Source: an uncultured Clostridia bacterium (GTDB taxonomy: Bacteria; Bacillota; Clostridia; Christensenellales; UBA1242). Taken from it: a stretch of DNA of 64,000 nucleotides. Every line of letters starts with the position of its first letter. Positions within the stretch are counted from its first letter, which is position 1. A program made the translations under genes and the position numbers. This document shows, piece by piece, positions 57,343 through 64,000 of the stretch. The notes under the pieces were generated by a model that saw nothing but the letters and a program-made list of their open reading frames with translations, was not told the origin of the DNA and made no database searches. The stretch covers positions 1 to 64,000 of the forward strand of contig CANPYI010000003.1 in assembly GCA_947588355.1 (NCBI GenBank). Reading direction: 5' to 3'.

Positions 57343-58260
57343 TTACAAAATGTAGGCGGTTTTGTTGAAATTGTCAACCTCCTCCAATTTTTTTGGAGTG
57401 AGTATGTTGTTTTCATTGTAATAAAATCTCATTCCTTGACTTGAGAAAAACATAACCATGTTGTAAACGCACAGAAGGACAGTCACTGCTGGAACAAGAA
57501 TGATCAAACAATAGAAACCGAAGATAAAAGTCAAACCCCAAAACAGCACAAAATACAAAACTGTTGTGCCAAGTGTCGCCCAGAAATGTCTGCAAACAGC
57601 TTTAAAGCCCTTTCTCCAAGCCGAAAAAACATTACAGTCAAAAACAATAGAGGCAGACATCCAACCCAAAATTGTGGTTTCGTGCAATGAAAACAAAAGC
57701 ACCAAGCAAACGAAAAGCACAATAGGAAGAAAGTATTCAACAAAAATGCCATTGTCAATCAGTCCAAAGCCATAAACAGTGAAAAATGCCACAGCAAAAA
57801 ACAAAATGTTATACAAAACTTTCAGCATGGCAAAGAAAACGGACCTGCGTAATCCACGCACCAAAGCACTGAAAAAGCCGATTTTGTTTTTGCTTGTCAT
57901 GTATGAGTACAGCATTTCGCAAAAAGCATATTTGCCGATATTGATCAAATATGGCAGAATGATAAACATCACAACAAGCCCATAAACTGTCATTCCTGCG
58001 TTTGCTTGAAAAGCGGCAACCAAAGTGGAAAAAACCGCCCCGATAAGCATATGCAATCCTTGTCCAATTCCACTGCCAAATACACCTGCAAAAGTTGTGG
58101 TCAAGTCCTTAAAATTGGTCACAACAAGGTCTTTAAAGCAAAAAAAGCAAGGCAAAAGCAGAGCAAAACAAATCCCCCAAACCACCACATAGAAAAGGAA
58201 AAATTTGAGAGCCTTCACCCAATTTGAACCAAAAAGTTTTAAAGAATACAAAAACATCAT
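57343..58260 (-). CDS. Multi-pass membrane protein
   Basis: 305-aa ORF with several hydrophobic segments. Confidence 0.65.
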   Translation of the reverse strand: MMFLYSLKLFGSNWVKALKFFLFYVVVWGICFALLLPCFFCFKDLVVTNFKDLTTTFAGVFGSGIGQGLHMLIGAVFSTLVAAFQANAGMTVYGLVVMFIILPYLINIGKYAFCEMLYSYMTSKNKIGFFSALVRGLRRSVFFAMLKVLYNILFFAVAFFTVYGFGLIDNGIFVEYFLPIVLFVCLVLLFSLHETTILGWMSASIVFDCNVFSAWRKGFKAVCRHFWATLGTTVLYFVLFWGLTFIFGFYCLIILVPAVTVLLCVYNMVMFFSSQGMRFYYNENNILTPKKLEEVDNFNKTAYIL

Positions 58261-58329
58261 AATGACCTAATAATAGGATAGCACATGCTACGCACAAAGA
58301 CCAAACTAATTTGCAAATTTTTCAAAAAA

Positions 58330-58800
58330 TTAGACAACTATTGAAACAATCTTGTATGAAACTGCGCCGCTTGGTGTTTGGACTGTGATTGTTTCACCTT
58401 TTCTGTGGCCAATCAAGGACTTTCCTACCGGCGAAACGTTGCTTATGACACCATTTCTTGGATCGCTTTCACTTGAACCTGTGATGCGATATTCCACTTC
58501 TTCGTCAAATTCCTCGTCATACAGTTTCACTTTGCAACCTACTGACACAACATCATGGTTAATCTTTTTTGGATCAATAATTTCTGCATTAAGCAATATA
58601 TCTTCCATTTCAGCGATTTCTGCTTCAATTTGCGCTTGTTCGTCTTTTGCAGCATCATATTCGCTGTTTTCACTCAAATCGCCAAATTCTCTTGCCACTC
58701 CGATACGCTTCACATTTTCAGGACGTTTTACAGATTTGAAATATGCAAGTTTTTCCTCAAGTTGTTTTTTGCCCTCAAGTGTAAGATAGTGTTTTTCCAT
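58330..58800 (-). CDS. greA: Transcription elongation factor GreA
   Basis: LTLEGKKQLEEKLAYFKSVKRPENVKRIGVAREFGDLSENSEYDAAKDEQ. Confidence 0.96.
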   Translation of the reverse strand: MEKHYLTLEGKKQLEEKLAYFKSVKRPENVKRIGVAREFGDLSENSEYDAAKDEQAQIEAEIAEMEDILLNAEIIDPKKINHDVVSVGCKVKLYDEEFDEEVEYRITGSSESDPRNGVISNVSPVGKSLIGHRKGETITVQTPSGAVSYKIVSIVV

Positions 58801-58963
58801 AAAATCTCTCCCAGAATTTAAAAAAATACACATTTGAAGAATGGTGAAAGCCACTCAACTTGTGCGTTGACCCTTATATTATATTCAATTTGATAAAAAA
58901 AAGTCAACAAAAATGCAAAAAAAACAAAAAAATAAAAATAATAAACAAAAAGAAGGAGAAATT

Positions 58964-59434
58964 ATGATAACTTTTATTGCTTTTCTTTTGACAATAGCCG
59001 GTTGCGTAAATTGGCTGCTTATCGGAATTTTGCAGTACGACTATATTGCCGGCTTTTTTGGTTTTCAAGCATCAATTATGTCACGAATTTTTTACATTTT
59101 GTTTGGAATTGGAGCGGCATATCTTGTGCTGAGAGTGATAATAAACAAAGGCACTTTCAAAATCTGGGAACGAAAAAAGAAAAAGCAAAAAGAGGAAAAA
59201 CATGAAGAAAAAGAAAGCATGCAACCAGCCTCTGCCAATGTGGAAGCCTCCAAAGAAAGTGTGCCAAAGCAAAATCAACCTCAAGTCAATTTTGAAAATT
59301 TAAAGCAATTTCAAACAGAAAATTTTTCACAACCTATGCCAAAAACCACAACCGACACCTTTTTTGAAAGTCAAAACGTACAGACAACTTCAGCCGACAG
59401 TTTGTTTGACGAGCATATGCAACAAAAAAGATAA
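58964..59434 (+). CDS. DUF378-type membrane protein with charged C-terminal tail
   Basis: TIAGCVNWLLIGILQYDYIAGFFG; SD GAAGGAG. Confidence 0.8.
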   Translation: MITFIAFLLTIAGCVNWLLIGILQYDYIAGFFGFQASIMSRIFYILFGIGAAYLVLRVIINKGTFKIWERKKKKQKEEKHEEKESMQPASANVEASKESVPKQNQPQVNFENLKQFQTENFSQPMPKTTTDTFFESQNVQTTSADSLFDEHMQQKR

Positions 59435-59497
59435 ATATTTTCAAGTTGTTTGCTTTTTGTTGAAAAAAAATGTATCCTATAACATAGGAGAAATAAT

Positions 59498-61000
59498 ATG
59501 GTAACATTAGTCATTTTGGACGGATTTGGAGAGAAAAAAGAAAAATTTGGAAATGCCATAAAAAGTCAAGGCACACCAAATTTGGATAAATTAAAAAAGA
59601 TGTATCCTAACACACTTATTGAAGCGAGTGGCGAGGCGGTTGGTCTTCCAAAAGGCGTTATGGGAAACAGCGAAGTTGGTCATCTTACACTAGGCAGTGG
59701 AAGAGTGATTTTGCAAGACCTCAAACTTATTGACAGCGAAATAGAAAACGGGAAATTCTTTCAAAATCCTGCACTAATAAAAGCCATGACTCATGCAGAG
59801 AAAAACAAATCAAGTTTGCACTTGATGGGTCTGCTTTCAAACGGAGGAGTTCACTCGCAACTTTCTCATCTTTTTGCCCTTTTGGATATGGCAAAAAATT
59901 TTGATATTCCAAAAATATACATTCATGCCATTCTTGACGGTCGTGACACCGGCTTTATGGACGGAATAAAGTTTGTCAAACAAACGCAAGAAAAGATTGC
60001 TGGCACAAACGTACACATTGGCACAATAAGTGGCAGAGTTTACACCATGGACCGTGAAAAAAGATATGAGCGTGTTGAAAAAGCCTACGACATGCTTGTA
60101 AACGGAAAAGCAAAGATGCATTCTGATGCTGTTGACGCTGTGCTTGAAAGTTATGAAAATGGCGTATATGACGAATATTTTGAACCGACGATTATCGACA
60201 AAAACGCTTGCGTAAAGGACAACGACAGTTTTATTTTCTTCAACTATCGTTCCGACCGTGCACGAGAAATAACTTTTGCCATGACCGACGAAGATTTTAA
60301 AGAATTTGAAACAAAAAAACTGAAAAACTTTTTGTTTACAGCCATGACTGAATATGCCGATGAACTGAAATCTCTCAACACAGCATATCCTCCAAAAGTT
60401 GTCGAGGACAACCTTGCATGTGTGCTTTCAAACGCAGGAAAAACACAATTTCACACTGCCGAAACCACAAAGTACGCACATGTCACATTTTTCTTTAATG
60501 GTGGAATTGAAAAGCCGTACAAAGGTGAGGACAGAAAACTTGTTGACAGTATAAATGTCAAAGATTTTTCTGACTATCCAAAAATGCGAGCAGTGGAAAT
60601 CACTCAAGAGGTGCTTGAAGCAATTGCCTCGCAAAAGTATGATTTTGTTTTGGTAAACTACTCCAACCCAGACATGCTTGGACACACTGGCAATTTCAAC
60701 GCCACAAAAGAGGCAATTGAATGCGTTGAAAAACAAGCATATGCCGTGGCGCTTGCCACTCTTATGGTTGGTGGAGACTGTATAATCACTGCAGATCACG
60801 GAAATGCCGAGGAAATGTTTGACCACGAGGGGAACAAATTGACAAAGCACACCACAAACCCTGTTCCTGTGATTTTGGTCAGCGAAAGATACAAAAAAGT
60901 GAAACTCAAAAAGGGCAAATCTTTGACAGCAATTGCACCAACTGTGCTCAAACTTTTGGACATACAAAAGCCAAGCACTTTCGACGAACCATTATTTTAA
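59498..61000 (+). CDS. gpmI: Cofactor-independent phosphoglycerate mutase
   Basis: VTLVILDGFG, MGNSEVGHLTLGSGR, HAILDGRDT, ITADHGNAEEM. Confidence 0.96.
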   Translation: MVTLVILDGFGEKKEKFGNAIKSQGTPNLDKLKKMYPNTLIEASGEAVGLPKGVMGNSEVGHLTLGSGRVILQDLKLIDSEIENGKFFQNPALIKAMTHAEKNKSSLHLMGLLSNGGVHSQLSHLFALLDMAKNFDIPKIYIHAILDGRDTGFMDGIKFVKQTQEKIAGTNVHIGTISGRVYTMDREKRYERVEKAYDMLVNGKAKMHSDAVDAVLESYENGVYDEYFEPTIIDKNACVKDNDSFIFFNYRSDRAREITFAMTDEDFKEFETKKLKNFLFTAMTEYADELKSLNTAYPPKVVEDNLACVLSNAGKTQFHTAETTKYAHVTFFFNGGIEKPYKGEDRKLVDSINVKDFSDYPKMRAVEITQEVLEAIASQKYDFVLVNYSNPDMLGHTGNFNATKEAIECVEKQAYAVALATLMVGGDCIITADHGNAEEMFDHEGNKLTKHTTNPVPVILVSERYKKVKLKKGKSLTAIAPTVLKLLDIQKPSTFDEPLF

Positions 61001-61023
61001 AAAAACACCATATGGTGTTTTTT
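60999..61023. terminator. Loopless palindromic terminator-like element
   Basis: AAAAAAACACCATATGGTGTTTTTT between convergent genes. Confidence 0.65.
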
Positions 61024-61029
61024 AATATT

Positions 61030-61713
61030 TTAAACATTCATGGCTTCAATATTCGACTCGTCTTTTTCTTTTATTTTTTCTATATTTGAAAGCACTGAAA
61101 CAGACTGACAAGAAACCTCATAGGCAGTTTTTACTTCGCACTCACCATTTTCAAACTTTTTGGTGTATTCTCGCGACTGAATACGTCCAACAACCTCAAT
61201 TTTGCAGCCAACATATTGTTCTGCCATAAAGCGTGCATTTCTTCCCCACAAAATGCAAGGAATGTAGTCAGATTTACGGTAGTTTGCACGATTTATTGCC
61301 AGCAAAACATCACAAATTTCACGTTCAAAAGGTGTTTTCCTGTAGATAGGTTCTTTACAAACAAATCCGGTAAGTTTAACTTCGTTTTCATTACTCTCGC
61401 TTTGCAAGATTTCCAAATCCTTGGTAAAAAGATGCAAAACAAGTTTACTGTGTTCGCCTTCAAGTTTGTTGTAACTACGATACTCCCCGCTCACTCTTAC
61501 AAAACTGCCATTTTCGATAGTTTTGCCCATTAAAATGCGTTCCGAAACAGTCACAGGGATTGTGTCCACTTGTTCGGACAAGCGTTTCACTTTTATGGCA
61601 AATTCAAAAAATTTTTCGCCGTCTATTTCGTGTGATTTTTCAAGTTCTTTGCATACCACACCTGCCAAAGTTGCAAAATTTGTGTTTTCTTCTTTAATAT
61701 TTTCGTAATTCAT
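61030..61713 (-). CDS. SSB-like protein with two OB-fold-like domains
   Basis: Two SSB-like segments (GKTIENGSFVRVSGEYRSY; DVLLAINRANYRKSDYIPCILWGRNARFMAEQYVGCKIEVVGRIQSREY). Confidence 0.75.
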   Translation of the reverse strand: MNYENIKEENTNFATLAGVVCKELEKSHEIDGEKFFEFAIKVKRLSEQVDTIPVTVSERILMGKTIENGSFVRVSGEYRSYNKLEGEHSKLVLHLFTKDLEILQSESNENEVKLTGFVCKEPIYRKTPFEREICDVLLAINRANYRKSDYIPCILWGRNARFMAEQYVGCKIEVVGRIQSREYTKKFENGECEVKTAYEVSCQSVSVLSNIEKIKEKDESNIEAMNV

Positions 61714-61723
61714 AATTTCCCTC

Positions 61724-62488
61724 CTAATTTTTGTGTTGCACGCCGTTTCTGTCAATTGTAAAGTTGTCATGATAAATCAAATCGCCAACCGCCGTCACTT
61801 TGTAGCCCTGCACTTTAAGTCGGTTTAGGATAAGTCTCAAGCCGTCAAGCACATGATCACTGTTGTTGTGCATCAAAATGATTGAGCCGTTTTTGACGCG
61901 TGAAAGTACTCGCTGCGAAATGTCATTTGCGGAAAGCCCCTTCCAGTCCAAACTGTCCACATCCCACTGAATTGTTTTCAAGTTCAAACTTTCCGCCACA
62001 TCCAAAAGGTCATTGTTGTAACTCCCAAACGGTGCACGGAAAAGTTCGACTTGCTTTCCGGTCACAGCAGTGATTTTTGCGCTTGAAGTTTCCAATTCTT
62101 CTTTTATGGTGTTTTTGTCAAGTTTTGCCATATCGTGATGTGTGTTGGAGTGAGTGCCAATTTCCATTCCGGCCTCGTCTATAGCCTTGACCATTTCGCC
62201 GTAGTCGTCCACCCAAAATCCCACCAAAAAGAAGGTTGCGCGGCAGTCAAACTCTTTCAAAATGTCCAAGATATCCTTAGTTTTGTCAGCACCCCAAGCG
62301 GCATCAAAAGAGATTGCCACTTGTTTTTCCTCAGTTTCGACATTGTAGATTGGCACTTTGCGCGTGGAGTAGCCAAAATACACCTCCGCTGAGGTTGCCC
62401 CATTTATAGAGATTGAAAGCAGAATAGCAACCAGCACAAGTACAAGGCAAATTTTGATTGTTTTTGATTTGACAACGCAGAAACGCAT
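61724..62488 (-). CDS. PdaB-like sporulation polysaccharide deacetylase
   Basis: VAISFDAAWGADKTKDILDIL, ATFFLVGFWV, GTHSNTHHDM, FRAPFGSYN. Confidence 0.88.
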   Translation of the reverse strand: MRFCVVKSKTIKICLVLVLVAILLSISINGATSAEVYFGYSTRKVPIYNVETEEKQVAISFDAAWGADKTKDILDILKEFDCRATFFLVGFWVDDYGEMVKAIDEAGMEIGTHSNTHHDMAKLDKNTIKEELETSSAKITAVTGKQVELFRAPFGSYNNDLLDVAESLNLKTIQWDVDSLDWKGLSANDISQRVLSRVKNGSIILMHNNSDHVLDGLRLILNRLKVQGYKVTAVGDLIYHDNFTIDRNGVQHKN

Positions 62489-62678
62489 ACAAACCTCGCT
62501 TTTATTTTAAAAAATGTAGTGTTTTTCCTCAAGGCATAATCTGTCCAAAGTTCATATAATTTGTCCAACCTTGTCGAAAAATTCACTACTATTTTATTTT
62601 TACAAAATCAAATATAGAACTTTTGGCGCAACAAAAAAAGAAGTTATGTTTTTATAACCTCTTTTCGTTAAGTTTTTT

Positions 62679-63980
62679 TCACCAATAGAATATTTTCAGT
62701 GCCAGGTTTCCATTGACTATTGTCCAAATCTTGCTGTTTTTGATGAGTGTTTCTTCAGTTGCACCAAACACTCCATTTGTTTGCAAACTATCGTTCCACA
62801 AAACTGAAATATCTCCAAAAAAGCAGTCAGAAAGCGTGTTTTCTCCAGCAATTATCTGATTGCTTGTTCCACTTATCACCCTAAGCGTGCCTTTGTTGTA
62901 AGATTGGTCAATTTTTGTGCCATTTCCACTGCCCGCAATACCTCCAACCTTATCAATTCCCGTGACAGTTGCCCGATTGCTGCAGCCAACAAAATTGCAA
63001 CTTTCTGTGCGACCAACAAGTCCGCCAAAATTTACTCGTGCCTCAAATTGACTTGGAATGTCAAATTGTGCCACGTGATCAACAACTTCAATCTTGTCTT
63101 CTCCATCGACAAAAGCCAATCTATCAAAAGTTTCCTCTCTCTCATTTTCATTAACATTGAAATATTGCATTTCTGTTGCGCTTAAATTTGTTGAGTAGTT
63201 TTCCACTCTGCTGAAGGTCGTGTTTTTTGCAAAACCCACAACAACGCCAACATCTGAATATCCTGTCACATTGCCCTCAACAAAAGTGATGTTTTTTATT
63301 GTTGCACCGTCAGTGCAGCCAAACAATCCGCGGAACGACAACAAATCGTTGCTGATGTCCGCCGAATTTGATATCCTAAGATTGTAAATCTGCTTAAAAT
63401 TGCCATCAAACACACCCTTAAAAGGACGCTCCAAAATGCCTATTGGCGTAAAATTTTCGCAATCTTTCATATCAATATCATTCTGCAACTGCAAAATTTT
63501 GCCCTCAAAATCTTCGTTTCTGGCGTTGGCTCTTGCCACCCAAACAAGATTGTCGGCACTTTCAATTTTGTAAACGCCGTCTTGATAAATTGGCTGTGTT
63601 CCAACCGCCAAAGCACTATACGCCACAAACTTGACAACGATTTGTATTTTTGCATCTTCTTGAAAATCATCTCCACTCAAAACAAAATGATATTCTGGAT
63701 CTTTGGAAAGCAGTTTTTCGCCATCACTCGTGGAAAGAAAGTATCCACCAAATATGTAATTTGTGTTTGGAGCAGACTCCAAAACAATCGGTGTGTTGTA
63801 ATATATACTTTGCACAAAACCATTTTCAGAAGCATTCACCCTTGAAGAAGTGTTGTTGACATAGTTTGTGACATACACTGATCCAAGCCCAACTTTTGTA
63901 CATGAAAGTTGATATTGTTGAAGTTGATGATCTGTGACAAATTCAATTTTTCGAATGACATCATCAACGGCAAAATACAA
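62679..63980 (-). CDS. Surface protein with GLUG-type repeats, 5' end likely outside the window
   Basis: FTPIGILERPFKGVFDGNFKQIYNLRI, FRGLFGCTDGATIKNITFVEGNVTGYSDVGVVVGFAKN; no start context visible. Confidence 0.75.
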   Translation of the reverse strand: MYFAVDDVIRKIEFVTDHQLQQYQLSCTKVGLGSVYVTNYVNNTSSRVNASENGFVQSIYYNTPIVLESAPNTNYIFGGYFLSTSDGEKLLSKDPEYHFVLSGDDFQEDAKIQIVVKFVAYSALAVGTQPIYQDGVYKIESADNLVWVARANARNEDFEGKILQLQNDIDMKDCENFTPIGILERPFKGVFDGNFKQIYNLRISNSADISNDLLSFRGLFGCTDGATIKNITFVEGNVTGYSDVGVVVGFAKNTTFSRVENYSTNLSATEMQYFNVNENEREETFDRLAFVDGEDKIEVVDHVAQFDIPSQFEARVNFGGLVGRTESCNFVGCSNRATVTGIDKVGGIAGSGNGTKIDQSYNKGTLRVISGTSNQIIAGENTLSDCFFGDISVLWNDSLQTNGVFGATEETLIKNSKIWTIVNGNLALKIFYW

Positions 63981-64000
63981 ACTATTGCCTACTTTTGCTG

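Noticed and set aside
61724-62488. PdaB FDAAWG as a novel catalytic-site variant
   Set aside because: FDAAWG is the known PdaB-family form, so not unusual.
1-64000. CRISPR array, prophage, transposon or classical defence island
   Set aside because: No regularly spaced repeats, integrase, transposase, phage structural or recognised defence gene seen in the ORF track or sequence.

Overview
AT-rich 64 kb chromosomal window from an endospore-forming, Bacillota-like bacterium (inferred from spoVAC/AD/AE, YlbJ, YunB and PdaB-like genes; species not identifiable). Most of it is compact housekeeping DNA: rpmF, ackA-pta, tlyA, pepF, ileS, valS, ftsK-rimO-pgsA-(cinA-like)-recA, minD/minE with an MreB-like gene, tsaB/tsaE, RNase J, greA, gpmI. 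There are two tRNAs: Ser(GGA) and an unusual Leu with an apparent AAG anticodon. I found no CRISPR array, prophage, transposase or rRNA. The best leads are: (1) a single-ORF HIT-RNase HI fusion; (2) a type-2-like IleRS with a swapped GVHH active-site motif and a degenerate KMSKS loop; (3) a six-gene cluster, ferredoxin / Ppx-like / HtrA-like pseudoprotease / divergent MreB / MinD / MinE, in which several members have lost canonical catalytic motifs; (4) a degenerate CinA in the conserved pgsA-recA slot; (5) a structured repeat-bearing non-coding block after tRNA-Ser; (6) a 1288-aa repeat-containing membrane-anchored protein with a cytoplasmic coiled coil; (7) a putatively leaderless subtilase gene. 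All calls come from reading the sequence and ORF translations; no database search was run.
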